DNA of 64,000 nt from Gemmatimonadales bacterium (GCA_019637315.1 JAHBVU010000010.1:1-64000), one strand, 5' to 3'. Counted from the first letter of the stretch, positions 8,165 to 17,633 are shown. The notes: generated by a model from the letters alone, not told the origin. Made by a program: numbers and translations.

Positions 8165-8727
8165 CAGAGGGATCGCTGCAGCTCGCGACCGAGCCACGCC
8201 TTGGCCGCGCGCCAGTCGCGCAGTACGGTTGCTTCGGAGATGCCCAGTTCTTCGGCAATCTCGCGGGTCTCGAGTCCGCCAAAGAAGCGGCTCTCGACCA
8301 TCGTCGCCTGGCGCGGGCTCAGGCGGGCGAGTTCGTCCAGGGCCGCGTCGAGGCCGAGCAGTTCATCGGCCGAGGTTGGCGTGGCGGACGCGGCGTCGTC
8401 GTAGGTAATCACGGCGACGCCAGCACCGCGTTTGCGAGCGTTGCGCCGGCGGGCGGCATCGACCAGGATCTGTCGCATGGCGCGGGCGGCAATCCGCTTG
8501 AAGTGCACCTGCGATGTGGCGGCCAGGCCGGGCGAATTGGCCATCTTGAGCCACGCTTCGTGGACCAGCGCCGTCGGGTTCATCGAGGCGTGGGGGTCGT
8601 CCCGATGGACGCTGGAGGCCAGGCGACGCAACTCTTCATACGCCAGACTGAAGAGGTCATCGAACGCCTGTCTGTCCTGGTCCATCGATGCCCCGATATG
8701 ATGCGGTTGCGGTAACAAGCCTATCAT
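8164..8727 (-). CDS. ECF-type RNA polymerase sigma factor (kinase-associated class)
   Basis: A sigma-70-like protein of 187 residues, or 173 if ATG 8685 is used. Region 2 includes AFDDLFSLAYEELRRLA and NPTALVHEAWLKM, followed by HFKRIAARAMRQILVDAARR. Region 4 includes LDELARLSPRQATMVESRFFGG and a helix-turn-helix (TREIAEELGISEATVLRDWR). This layout is typical of ECF-like sigma factors found with Ser/Thr kinases in Planctomycetota, Acidobacteriota and Gemmatimonadota. No anti-sigma gene adjoins it. The stop overlaps the kinase start (ATGA), suggesting coupled synthesis. The longer start is listed because the fold usually begins upstream of AFDDLF. Confidence 0.88.
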   Translation of the reverse strand: MIGLLPQPHHIGASMDQDRQAFDDLFSLAYEELRRLASSVHRDDPHASMNPTALVHEAWLKMANSPGLAATSQVHFKRIAARAMRQILVDAARRRNARKRGAGVAVITYDDAASATPTSADELLGLDAALDELARLSPRQATMVESRFFGGLETREIAEELGISEATVLRDWRAAKAWLGRELQRSL

Positions 8728-8876
8728 CCACGGGACCGCTGCCGCAACTGTGACGCATCGTACCCGGGCGGCCTGCTGTTAGAATACCGCCTTCCCGCTG
8801 TTCAGAGGGCATCGAGTCGTTCGCCGCCGGGCAAGGTGGTGCCGGGCGATGCATCCCTTCTCTCCAGAGAGCCAGT

Positions 8877-10571
8877 ATGCGTTTCCCAAGGTTCGATCAG
8901 GTGGTCGTTGGGCTGGCTGGCGCGCTCATTCTGGGCGGGGCCGCGCCCGTGGCAGCGCAAAGAATCGGCGGCGCCCAGGCTCGGGCCATCGACCGCGTCT
9001 TCGACCGGTTTGCCGGCACCGCGACACCGGGCTGTGCGGTCGGCGTATATCGAGGTCGCTCGATTGCCTACGCCCGGGGGTATGGCATGGGCAACCTCGA
9101 GCTCGGGGTTCCGATCGGTACGGCGTCGACCTTTCAACTCGCTTCGGTATCCAAGCAGTTCACGGCCATGGCCCTGGTGCTGCTCGAGCAGGATGGCGCC
9201 CTCCGTCTCGATGACGACATCCAGCGGTATCTGCCCGAGGTGCCGACGTTCGGTCGTAGTGTCACCATTCGGCAGATGATCAACCACACGAGCGGCATCC
9301 GGGACGGCCTGACCCCCCTCGTGCTCGGGGGCTTGCAGTACCCTGGCGAGTCGATTCGGCTCCTGGATGCGTTGAGCGCGGTAACCCGACAGGAGCGACT
9401 CGAGTTCGAGCCGGGCACGGACTACAGCTATAGCAATGCCACCTACTGGCTGATGGGGATCATCGTCCAGCGGGTCACAGGTCACAGCCTCACGGAGTTT
9501 ACGACGGACCGGATCTTCAAACCGCTCGGGATGCACCGCACCAGGTTCCACGGCGATCCGGCCAGCCTGCTGCCCGGGCGGACGCATGCGTATTCGCTGC
9601 GGGGCTCGGACTCGACGTATCGCCTGGATATTCCCTTCTACGAGTCGGTTGGCGCGGGCGGGCTCTACAGTTCGGTCGACGACCTGGTTCACTGGCATCG
9701 CAACTTTGTCGACGGCACCGTCGGTGGCGCAGCGGGGATCCGGGCTATGGAAACCCGTGGTGTGCTGGCGAGTGGTGATACCCTGGCCTACGCTCTGGGC
9801 ATCGCGCGCGGCAGCTATCGCGGAGCCGTCACCTGGTCGCATTCGGGGTCGGATGGTGGTTATCGGACCTACCTGGTGCGGTTGCCAGAGCATGATCTCG
9901 GGGTTGCCGTGCTCTGTAACGCGAATCACGCGGCGCCGACATTGCTTGCTGAGCAGGTAGTCGACATCGTGCTGGGCGCGGCGCTCCCGGCACGGGCCGA
10001 CTCGATCGTTCCCGCCGGGGCGGCGAGCACCGCTGCCGAGCTGGCGGAGCACGCCGGTTACTACCGCAACGAGCGCGATCTCTATCGGTTCGCGGTGCAC
10101 GAGGGTGCGCTCCGATTCGGGTTGACGCCGCCGGGCCGTCCGCTCCGGGCCCTCGGCGGCAACCGCTATCAACTGGGCGCCGATTCGCTGGGGCTCTTCA
10201 CTTTTCGGCAACGGGACGGTCGCTGGGTGGTGGAGCGGCCCCATCCCTACATCGCGGGCCGGATCATGGAACTTGCCGCGTCGCCGGCTGGGGCGCCCAC
10301 GGCCGACCAGCTGGCGGCCTATGCTGGCGAGTACTGGAGCGAAGACGTCGGGGCGGCCGCGACGGTGTCGGTGAAGGAAGGTCGCCTGGTGATTCGGCAT
10401 CATCGGGGTGATGAGGTGCCGCTTCGGCCAAGTATCGCTGATGGCTTCGTTCCGGTGGGGTCCGGGTCAGGGCGCTATCAGTTTCAACGTCACGGCGATT
10501 CCTGGAGTGTGGTTGGTTTCGTCATCGACACGGATCGGGCGCACGGCATCCGGTTCGTCCGCCGGCGCTGA
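8877..10571 (+). CDS. Secreted serine hydrolase, beta-lactamase/D-aminopeptidase family (S12)
   Basis: A 564-residue exported protein. It has a signal peptide ending near APVAAQ (residue 28), catalytic SVSK at 90-93, YSN in YSYSNATYW near residue 185, and an HSG triad-equivalent in HSGSDGGYRT near 322. These are the three boxes of penicillin-binding-like serine hydrolases. A C-terminal region of about 200 residues contains two similar beta-rich units (AEHAGYYRNERD and LAAYAGEYWSED), as in D-aminopeptidase-type proteins. The likely role is hydrolysis of D-residue peptides, esters or cell-wall fragments in the periplasm; substrate unknown. Closest relatives in this window by pattern are the genes at 50648 and 54536. 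A new transcription unit on the plus strand. Confidence 0.87.
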   Translation: MRFPRFDQVVVGLAGALILGGAAPVAAQRIGGAQARAIDRVFDRFAGTATPGCAVGVYRGRSIAYARGYGMGNLELGVPIGTASTFQLASVSKQFTAMALVLLEQDGALRLDDDIQRYLPEVPTFGRSVTIRQMINHTSGIRDGLTPLVLGGLQYPGESIRLLDALSAVTRQERLEFEPGTDYSYSNATYWLMGIIVQRVTGHSLTEFTTDRIFKPLGMHRTRFHGDPASLLPGRTHAYSLRGSDSTYRLDIPFYESVGAGGLYSSVDDLVHWHRNFVDGTVGGAAGIRAMETRGVLASGDTLAYALGIARGSYRGAVTWSHSGSDGGYRTYLVRLPEHDLGVAVLCNANHAAPTLLAEQVVDIVLGAALPARADSIVPAGAASTAAELAEHAGYYRNERDLYRFAVHEGALRFGLTPPGRPLRALGGNRYQLGADSLGLFTFRQRDGRWVVERPHPYIAGRIMELAASPAGAPTADQLAAYAGEYWSEDVGAAATVSVKEGRLVIRHHRGDEVPLRPSIADGFVPVGSGSGRYQFQRHGDSWSVVGFVIDTDRAHGIRFVRRR

Positions 10572-10639
10572 AGTCGAAAGCGGCCCGGACCGGGCGCCGT
10601 CCCTAGTGAGCGGCCGAGCCAGGCCTTACGTTGCTATCC

Positions 10640-12721
10640 ATGCATGATGCGCACGAGTTTCTTCGGTCGCTGACGATCGTCCTGGCCGTCGGGGCCTTTG
10701 TCGCGTACCTGTTTCAGCGGATCAAGCAGCCCGTCGTGCTCGGCTACTTGATTGCCGGGTTGCTGGTCGGTCCGTATGTGCCGGTTGGTTTCGTTGCCGA
10801 CAAGGCCATCGTCCAGACACTGTCTGAGCTGGGCGTGATTCTCCTGATGTTCTCGCTCGGGCTGGAGTTCAGCCTTCGCAAGCTGGTCAAGCTCGGGTCG
10901 ACGGCGGGGCTGACGGCGGTGATTCAGGCCGGGATCGTTGCGTGGCTGGGCTTTCTGGTCGGGCAGCTGTTCGGCTGGGGTCACCTGGAAAGCATTTTTC
11001 TCGGCGTCGCGATTGCCATCTCGAGTACGACCATCATTGCCAAGGTCTTCGACGAGCAACGGGTCACCGGCCGGCTGCGTGATCTGGTGGTTGGCATCCT
11101 CCTCTTCGAGGATCTGATCGCGGTCATCGGGATGGCGGCGCTCACGGCGATTGCGACGGGCGGAGGGCTCTCGGCGTCTGCACTGGCAATCACTATCGGT
11201 CGCCTGGGGCTCTTCCTGGTGCTGCTGGTCGGGATCGGGATTCTGGTGATACCCCGGGCCATGCGCGCGGCCACGATGCGGAGCACCCCGGAAATCGTGG
11301 TCGTGATGGGAATCGGGATCTGCTTCGCGATGGCGTACCTTGCGCAGGAGGCTGGATACTCGATTGCGCTGGGCGCGTTCATGGCGGGGTCGCTGATGGC
11401 GGAGGGCGGGCTTGGTGAGCACGTCGACCATGCCATCAAACCGGTGCGCGACCTCTTCGCCGCCGTCTTTTTCGTGTCGGTCGGCATGCTGATCGATCCG
11501 GCGCTCCTGGTCGCCCATTGGCAGCCGATCGTCGTGCTGACGCTGGTGGTCGTGGTCGGCAAGATCTTCAGCGTCGCTCTCGGTGCTTTTCTGGCCGGTA
11601 CCCCGACGAGAACGGCCATCCAGGCCGGGATGAGTCTCGCGCAGATCGGCGAGTTCTCGTTCATCATCGCGGGGCTTGGTCTCTCGCTCGGCAGGACTGG
11701 TGAGTACGTCTTCCCGGTGATAGTCGCGGTGTCGGCCATTACCACGATGTTGACGCCGTGGCTGGTCCAGAACTCCAGTCGGGTCGCGGCGGCCGTCGAT
11801 CGCCGGATGCCCCCGCGACTGCAGACCCTGACCTCGCTGTACGGCTCCTGGCTCGACCGGCCCCGAAAATCGGCTGCCACACGGCGCGGCTTCTGGCGCG
11901 TCGTCGGGCTGCTCCTGGTCGACGCCGCAGTGCTGAGCGGCATCCTGGTGGCGGTCAGCCTCTTCTTCACCACCCTGGTGGATGCGACCGTCGGCGCGAC
12001 CGGTGTTACACCAGGTGTGGCTCGAATCGCGATCATCGTGGCCGCCGGGTTGGTGGCCTCACCGCTCGTGGTCGGAATCGGACGTCTCGGTCGTCGGCTT
12101 GGCGACCGGGTGGCCCAGCGGGCCTTTCCCCCGGTGGCCAAGGGGTTGGATCTCAATCGCACGCCGCGCCAGCTGCTGACGCTGGTGCTCCAACTGGTCA
12201 TCGTGTTGCTGACGGGCATGGCGGTCGTTGCGGTGACGCAGCCATTCCTGTCGACGTTCACGGGGCCGCTCATTCTGATCGTGTTTCTGGCGGGCTACGC
12301 CGTGGCGATCTGGCGGCGCGCCTCCGACCTCGACGGCCACGTCAAAGCGGGTGCGGAAGTCGTCGTGGCTGGCTTGGCGCGTCAGGCGCATGCCGGTGCG
12401 CGGCCGGAGCGGCTCGAGATGCCTGATCAGGTCAAGGAACTGCTGCCCGGCCTCGGCGCGCCGATGGTGGTAACCCTCGGCGATGGGAGTTACGCGGTGG
12501 GCCGAACTCTGGCCGACCTCGAGCTGCGGAGCCGGACCGGCGCGCTGATCCTGGCGATTGCCCGCGCCGATGCCTCGATACCCGTGCCCGGGCCGGAGGA
12601 ACGCCTCCAGGCAGGCGACCGGCTGGCGGTGGCGGGGTCGCACGAATCGATCGGCGCTGCCGAGAGACTTCTGTCCATCGGCGACCCTCCCGGCGACCTG
12701 GGGCCAGCGTCGCACTTGTAG
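10640..12721 (+). CDS. CPA2 family K+(Na+)/H+ antiporter with TrkA-C domain
   Basis: A 693-residue membrane protein. Residues about 1-390 form some 12 transmembrane segments with the CPA2/KefB signature (QPVVLGYLIAGLLVGP, LGVILLMFSLGLEFSL). Two or three further hydrophobic segments follow at about 430-560. The C-terminus (about 600-690) resembles a TrkA-C domain (MVVTLGDGSYAVGRTLADLEL, then RLQAGDRLAVAGSHE), a ligand-binding regulatory unit. No TrkA-N nucleotide-binding domain is seen. It is expected to exchange a monovalent cation for protons. TTG 10631 is in frame, but ATG 10640 is preferred. The preceding gene ends 68 bases upstream on the same strand. Confidence 0.87.
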   Translation: MHDAHEFLRSLTIVLAVGAFVAYLFQRIKQPVVLGYLIAGLLVGPYVPVGFVADKAIVQTLSELGVILLMFSLGLEFSLRKLVKLGSTAGLTAVIQAGIVAWLGFLVGQLFGWGHLESIFLGVAIAISSTTIIAKVFDEQRVTGRLRDLVVGILLFEDLIAVIGMAALTAIATGGGLSASALAITIGRLGLFLVLLVGIGILVIPRAMRAATMRSTPEIVVVMGIGICFAMAYLAQEAGYSIALGAFMAGSLMAEGGLGEHVDHAIKPVRDLFAAVFFVSVGMLIDPALLVAHWQPIVVLTLVVVVGKIFSVALGAFLAGTPTRTAIQAGMSLAQIGEFSFIIAGLGLSLGRTGEYVFPVIVAVSAITTMLTPWLVQNSSRVAAAVDRRMPPRLQTLTSLYGSWLDRPRKSAATRRGFWRVVGLLLVDAAVLSGILVAVSLFFTTLVDATVGATGVTPGVARIAIIVAAGLVASPLVVGIGRLGRRLGDRVAQRAFPPVAKGLDLNRTPRQLLTLVLQLVIVLLTGMAVVAVTQPFLSTFTGPLILIVFLAGYAVAIWRRASDLDGHVKAGAEVVVAGLARQAHAGARPERLEMPDQVKELLPGLGAPMVVTLGDGSYAVGRTLADLELRSRTGALILAIARADASIPVPGPEERLQAGDRLAVAGSHESIGAAERLLSIGDPPGDLGPASHL

Positions 12722-12914
12722 GCGAGAGGATCGGCGGTTCGACCCGGTGCGAATGGATTGGCTGTCAGGACAGCGGTGACCTCGTGATTTGCTCGGGCTT
12801 GCCTTCCGATTGAGCCGGTTATTTCTTGCCTGATTAGCGGCATAAGGAGCCGGATGTACCGCCCCGCAGGTTATTCCGATACCATTTCAGGCAGCGACGT
12901 CGTGGAGCGTTCTC

Positions 12915-13787
12915 GTGTCCACTGAAACTTCATTGCTACCCTCCGGCCGCACCCTCGGCGTGATTGGCGCTGGGGTCATGGGCCAAACCATTCTCAAGGG
13001 ACTCCTGGAGCAGGGGGCCGTCACTCCGGACCAGCTCTGGGCCAGCAGCAAAACACCCGAATCCTGTGACCGAGTCGCCAAGCTACTCGGCATCCCGGTG
13101 GAGCAGGATTTTGGCCCTCGTGTGGGGGATGCGGCAATCGTGATCGTCTGTGTCAAACCGGCGCAGATCCCGGCCGTGCTCGGTCGACTTGGCATGCTCG
13201 GCCTTCGGGACGATGCGTTGCTGATCTCGATTGCCGCCGGCGTGACGACCGCGACGCTTGCTGCGGCCCTCGGCACGGCGCACGCCTGGGTCCGCGCAAT
13301 GCCCAACACGCCCTGCGTTGTCGGTCACGGGATGACGGCAGTGTGCGGTGGCCCGACCGCACGGCCGGAGCACCTTGCGCTGGCGCAACGGGTCTTTGCG
13401 GTCGTCGGGCGGAGTGTGGTGCTCGACGAATCGCATTTCAACGCGATCACGGCGCTCAGTGCCAGCGGGCCCGCGTACATGTACCTGATGATGGAGGCGC
13501 TGGCCGACGCGGGCGTCCGGGTGGGTTTGCCTCGCGACAAGGCGCTGATGCTTGTTGCGCAGGCAATGCTCGGCGCCGCCAAGATGGTTCAGGAAACCGG
13601 GCGCCATCCTGCCGCACTGCGTGACGACGTCACGACGCCGGCCGGATGCACCATCGGTGGGTTGCTGATGCTCGAGGACGGGAAGATCCGTTCGGTGCTG
13701 GCCCGGGCCGTCGAGGAAGCGACACGAATCGCCGGACAGCTCGGTCCGGCGGCGCCTGTCGAGGCAGGCAGAAAGGGGTCATCATGA
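12915..13787 (+). CDS. proC: Pyrroline-5-carboxylate reductase
   Basis: A 290-residue cytosolic enzyme that reduces pyrroline-5-carboxylate to proline with NAD(P)H. The N-terminal Rossmann motif LGVIGAGVMGQ is followed by the ProC-typical VIVCVKPAQ, a WVRAMPNTPC segment and, near the C-terminus, LRDDVTTPAGCTIGG. The length matches the family (about 270-290). The start is GTG 12915, with GGAG about eight bases before it. The TGA overlaps the ATG of the following ornithine transaminase gene, so the two enzymes of an ornithine-to-proline route are translationally coupled. Confidence 0.93.
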   Translation: MSTETSLLPSGRTLGVIGAGVMGQTILKGLLEQGAVTPDQLWASSKTPESCDRVAKLLGIPVEQDFGPRVGDAAIVIVCVKPAQIPAVLGRLGMLGLRDDALLISIAAGVTTATLAAALGTAHAWVRAMPNTPCVVGHGMTAVCGGPTARPEHLALAQRVFAVVGRSVVLDESHFNAITALSASGPAYMYLMMEALADAGVRVGLPRDKALMLVAQAMLGAAKMVQETGRHPAALRDDVTTPAGCTIGGLLMLEDGKIRSVLARAVEEATRIAGQLGPAAPVEAGRKGSS

Positions 13788-14992
13788 CCGCAGTCAGTAC
13801 CTCAAAAACCGGCGAGTTCATTGCGCTCGAGGAGCGCTACGGAACCAACAACTACCATCCGCTGCCGATTGTGGTCGAGCGAGGCGAAGGGGCCTGGGTC
13901 TACGACGTCGAAGGCCGTCGCTTCCTCGACTGTCTCAGTTCCTACTCGGCCGTCAACCTGGGGCACGGGCATCCGCGCCTGATCGAAACGCTGACGGAGC
14001 AGGCCGCCCGGGTCACGCTGACGTCACGCGCGTTCCGCAACGATCAGCTCGCCTACTTCGTCAAGGAACTTGCGGAGCTGGCAGGCCTCGACAAGGTCCT
14101 GCCGATGAACACCGGCGCCGAGGCCGTCGAAACGGCAATCAAGGCGGCGCGGCGCTGGGGCTATCGGCGTAAGGGCATTGCCAAGGATCGTGCCAAGATC
14201 ATCGTCTGCGAAGGGAACTTCCACGGTCGGACCACCACCATCGTGGGGTTCTCATCCGAGGAGTCGTATCGCGACGACTTCGGCCCGTTTGCTCCGGGCT
14301 TCGTCCGGATTCCCTTCGGCGATCTCGATGCGCTGGCCGCCGCGATCGACGATGATACCTGTGGCTTCCTGGTCGAGCCGATTCAGTGCGAGTCCGGGAT
14401 CCACATTCCACCGGATGGCTACCTGCGCGCGGCTGCCGAACTCTGTCGGACGCGCAACGTGCTGTTCATGGCGGACGAGATCCAGACCGGCCTCGGGCGC
14501 ACGGGCAAGCGCTGGGCCTGCGATCACGAGGGTGTCACGCCGGATCTGCTGATCGTCGGCAAGGCGTTGTCGGGCGGGGCGTATCCGGTGTCGGCCGTGA
14601 TCGGTCGCGACGAAGTCATGGATCTGTTCAACCCGGGCAGTCACGGCAGCACCTATGGAGGCAATCCGTTGGGATGCGCCGTGGCCCGAACCGCGATGGC
14701 CATTCTGGAAGACGAGGATCTTGCCGGTCGCTCGGCTCGTCTCGGTGCCAAGGTGCTTGCTGCCCTCAAAACGATCAAACATCCGCACATTCGTGAAGTG
14801 CGGGGCCGCGGATTGCTGATTGGCATCGAACTGACCGTGCCGGCCCGGCCCTACTGCGAGCGGCTGGCTGAGCTGGGCCTGCTGTGCAAAGAGACCCACG
14901 ATTTGGTGGTGCGGCTGACGCCACCGCTGGTCGTTGCCGAAGAGGATCTCGACTGGATGATTGCCCAGGTGAAGTCGGTATTTTCCGCCTGA
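13784..14992 (+). CDS. rocD: Ornithine--oxo-acid aminotransferase
   Basis: A 402-residue class III PLP aminotransferase. It converts ornithine plus 2-oxoglutarate to glutamate-5-semialdehyde (which cyclises to pyrroline-5-carboxylate) plus glutamate. The sequence shows the RocD N-terminus (YGTNNYHPLPIVVERGEGAW), NTGAEAVETAIKAARRWGY, the GNFHGRT segment, ADEIQTGLGRTGK, and the PLP lysine in LIVGKALSGGAYP. Start ATG 13784 is preceded by AAAGGGG and overlaps the proC stop; an in-frame start at 13646 would lie inside proC. With ProC directly upstream, the pair makes proline from ornithine without free diffusion between separate loci. Confidence 0.93.
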   Translation: MTAVSTSKTGEFIALEERYGTNNYHPLPIVVERGEGAWVYDVEGRRFLDCLSSYSAVNLGHGHPRLIETLTEQAARVTLTSRAFRNDQLAYFVKELAELAGLDKVLPMNTGAEAVETAIKAARRWGYRRKGIAKDRAKIIVCEGNFHGRTTTIVGFSSEESYRDDFGPFAPGFVRIPFGDLDALAAAIDDDTCGFLVEPIQCESGIHIPPDGYLRAAAELCRTRNVLFMADEIQTGLGRTGKRWACDHEGVTPDLLIVGKALSGGAYPVSAVIGRDEVMDLFNPGSHGSTYGGNPLGCAVARTAMAILEDEDLAGRSARLGAKVLAALKTIKHPHIREVRGRGLLIGIELTVPARPYCERLAELGLLCKETHDLVVRLTPPLVVAEEDLDWMIAQVKSVFSA

Positions 14993-15013
14993 GTCATTCC
15001 GCCGGCCGGTTGC

Positions 15014-15895
15014 TCAATCCGAGCGATCGGCCGGTTTCCGCTCCTGCAGGTACTCCCGCCCGCGCTCCATCAGCTGTACGAAGGTGGCTTCATCACCGTC
15101 CTGCACGGCCGTCCGGACCCGCTGTACCGCGTCCCGCAGCGCATCGAGCGCATCCAGTCCGAAGTCGTTGAGCCGCTGGATTTCGAAGTACAGGTGAGGA
15201 TTCTCGTCGACGACGGGGCTCGCGACCGCGAGCTGCCGGTCGAAGGTGGTACTCGAGAGACGGATCAGTTCGGCAGCCGATTCGCCGCAGTCGGCCAGGG
15301 CCGTTACGAAGGCAATGTTGAGCGCGTGCGAAAGACCGAGGACGTACGCCACCATCCGATCATGCTGATCGAGCGCCATGGGAACGAGGCGGGCCCCGGT
15401 GCCATCAAACAATCTGGCGACGCGTGCGGTCGCGTCGGGGTGACCAACATCGATCACGATGATGTGACGGCCGGTCAGCTCCTCGACCGAGGGACCGAAC
15501 ATGGGGTGAATCGACGTGGTGGCAATCCCGGCCTCGGCAAGACGGGTCAGTCCCGCTCGGAGCGGAGATTTGAGCGATCCAACATCGAAGACGATACCGG
15601 GCGGCTTTCGTTCGCGGATCTCCTCGAGGATCGCGGCGCTCGTTCGGAGCGGAGCGGCCACGGCAATCAGGTCGTGATCGAGCGCGGTCTCCCGCCAGTC
15701 GGCATAGTGCTGGAACCCGGCTGGAACTCCGGCCGGATCGGCAATCTCGACGGTCAGCCCGCGCTGGCGAAGGTATCCAGCCAGCCATGCGCCCATCCGC
15801 CCTGCGCCGCCGATAACCAGCGCACGCTGGGGCGAGGTCCCCCGCGAGGATGCGCCGGAGGCCGCCGCTGACGGGTGGGGAAGTGAGGGTGACAT
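15014..15895 (-). CDS. Prephenate dehydrogenase (TyrA family)
   Basis: A protein of about 293 residues that should oxidise prephenate or arogenate on the way to tyrosine. The NAD(P) motif GGAGRMG lies near residue 30, followed by an acidic strand-2 end (VEIADP). The central VFDVGSLKS and TSIHPMFGPS segments are TyrA signatures (the latter carries the catalytic histidine), and LDQHDRMVAYVLGLSHALN matches the dimer-domain signature. The C-terminal helical part is as expected for a stand-alone TyrA; no chorismate mutase or ACT domain is attached. The frame extends to TTG 15904, but ATG 15895 is preferred. It is convergent with rocD, 21 bases apart. Confidence 0.88.
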   Translation of the reverse strand: MSPSLPHPSAAASGASSRGTSPQRALVIGGAGRMGAWLAGYLRQRGLTVEIADPAGVPAGFQHYADWRETALDHDLIAVAAPLRTSAAILEEIRERKPPGIVFDVGSLKSPLRAGLTRLAEAGIATTSIHPMFGPSVEELTGRHIIVIDVGHPDATARVARLFDGTGARLVPMALDQHDRMVAYVLGLSHALNIAFVTALADCGESAAELIRLSSTTFDRQLAVASPVVDENPHLYFEIQRLNDFGLDALDALRDAVQRVRTAVQDGDEATFVQLMERGREYLQERKPADRSD

Positions 15896-16014
15896 CGGCA
15901 GCAAGGTAGGCCGGCAGGCCCGACTGAGAAAGGTTGGGCCCCGTTCATGGTGATACGTTGTCGTGATTAAACTTGTCCGGGCAGGCAGGTCGATGCACTT
16001 CCAGATGAGGGTTT

Positions 16015-17064
16015 ATGCGATCTCTGTGGATCGGGTGGGTAGCTGCGGTTCTGGTCATGGCAGGCTGGAACGACGTTGCAGGCCAGCCAAACAGGGCGGT
16101 GGACTCGATCGTGGCGCACCAGATGCGCGAGCAGCATATCCCCGGTGCGGCGGTGGCGGTGGTCCAGAATGGGCGGGTCGTGCTCTCGAAGGGGTACGGG
16201 ATTGCCAACTTGGAATGGCAGACACCGGTGACGGACCGGACCGTCTTCAAGATCGCGTCGGTCAGCAAGCAGCTGATTGCCAGCGGAGTCATGCTGCTGG
16301 CTCAGGAGGGCAAACTCAAGACCAGCGACCCCGTATCCCGATACTATCCCGACGCCCCCGCAAGCTGGGCACCGCTGACGCTGGCGCACTTCATGAACCA
16401 CACCGGGGGTGTCGTGCGTGAAGGGGCCTTCGATCCGTACCGACAGCAACCCGACTCGGTGGTGGTTAAGGGAGCCTTTGGCCGGGACCTCCTCTTTCCG
16501 GTCGGCAGCAAGTGGTCGTATTGCAATACTTGCTACTTCGCCCTGGCAGACATCATCTCCCGGCTCTCGGGTCAGCCTTGGGAGGAGTACTTTCAGGCCC
16601 GCATTTTTCGACCGCTCGGGATGACGGCAACTGGTGTTACCACGGCCACCGGCCTGATTCCGCACCGAGCGGACGGCTATGTCTGGCGCAACAATGTCTG
16701 GTCGCGGGCCGAGGACATCCCGGCGGTGCGGCCGAGCGGAGCGTTCGTCTCGACTGTTGCGGACCTGGCAAAATGGGAGTTGGCGCTCGAAGGCAACGGT
16801 GTGCTGACGGCGGCGTCGAAGAGAGAGATGTGGGCGCCGACGGTGCTGACCGACGGAACCCGGCACGGCTACGGCTATGGCTGGAGTCTCGATTCGCTCG
16901 CGGGCCGTCCGCGGATCAGCCATGGAGGCGCCTTGACGGGCTTTCGGACGACCTACATGCGGTTTCCCGAGCAGCGGCTTGCGGTAATCGTGCTGACCAA
17001 CGTCGCGAGTGCGAATCCTGATCGGATCGCGGAGGGTATTGCGGGAGCCTTCGGGATTCGCTGA
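16015..17064 (+). CDS. Secreted serine hydrolase (beta-lactamase fold, S12), single-domain
   Basis: A 349-residue exported enzyme consisting of the catalytic domain only. A signal peptide occupies the first 23 or so residues (ending DVAGQ). The catalytic SVSK is at 82-85, the second box is YCN (WSYCNTCYFALAD) near residue 171, and the third is HGG (ISHGGALTGF) near residue 302. The second box has Cys at the middle position, where Ser is common. It lacks the C-terminal beta extension present in the other six S12 proteins of the window. Probably periplasmic and acting on D-residue peptides or esters; the substrate is unknown. Confidence 0.86.
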   Translation: MRSLWIGWVAAVLVMAGWNDVAGQPNRAVDSIVAHQMREQHIPGAAVAVVQNGRVVLSKGYGIANLEWQTPVTDRTVFKIASVSKQLIASGVMLLAQEGKLKTSDPVSRYYPDAPASWAPLTLAHFMNHTGGVVREGAFDPYRQQPDSVVVKGAFGRDLLFPVGSKWSYCNTCYFALADIISRLSGQPWEEYFQARIFRPLGMTATGVTTATGLIPHRADGYVWRNNVWSRAEDIPAVRPSGAFVSTVADLAKWELALEGNGVLTAASKREMWAPTVLTDGTRHGYGYGWSLDSLAGRPRISHGGALTGFRTTYMRFPEQRLAVIVLTNVASANPDRIAEGIAGAFGIR

Positions 17065-17081
17065 TACAGGGGGCCGGCGGG

Positions 17082-17498
17082 TCAGTCCTCCTGGAACAGG
17101 CGCTCGATGCGTTTGTCCTGCTGAGCCCGCCGCGTACCTGCCTTGCGGACCGAGGCCGCGCGAATCTGGCGGCGCAGCTTCATGGTGTTGGTCTTGAGTT
17201 CCTCGAACGCCTGCTCAACGGCCACCCGTGTGGCTTCCCACTCGACATGATTCGAGGCCGCTGACAGGGTGTCGAGGATTTGACCGACGCGCTCGCGCTG
17301 ACGGAGCAGGTCGTCGAGCTTTCGGGTCAGGTCCTCGCGGCTCCGCGGCCGGGCCCGGATCGCCTTCACGACCAGGTTGCCGTAATCCGACTGCCAGCGG
17401 TTCAGGTGGGCGGTCATCGCCGCCCGGAACGCCGGAGATATCGACTCAGCGATAATGAGCGACGGGCGCTCTTTGGACGGTCTGTCGGAGCCACGCAT
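17082..17498 (-). CDS. Hypothetical coiled-coil protein
   Basis: A 138-residue basic protein, mostly helical with heptad-like stretches (SREDLTRKLDDLLRQRERVG and VEQAFEELKTNTMKLRRQIR). No signal peptide, cysteines or recognised domain. A much longer open frame runs upstream to 18152, but that part is antisense to the dehydratase genes and looks like a high-GC artefact, so ATG 17498 is used. It lies 17 bases from the convergent serine hydrolase and is divergent from the dehydratase pair. Function unknown. Confidence 0.6.
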   Translation of the reverse strand: MRGSDRPSKERPSLIIAESISPAFRAAMTAHLNRWQSDYGNLVVKAIRARPRSREDLTRKLDDLLRQRERVGQILDTLSAASNHVEWEATRVAVEQAFEELKTNTMKLRRQIRAASVRKAGTRRAQQDKRIERLFQED

Positions 17499-17633
17499 TG
17501 CTGCCTCGGCTGCAGATTCAGCGCAAGTTAATGACGTGTTGCGTTGGCGCGCCACTGTCAAAGTCTTGGCTCCGCCTCGAATCTGGCGAAGGCCCTGGGG
17601 CGGACTCGACCTTAGGTCATCATTGGAGATAGC

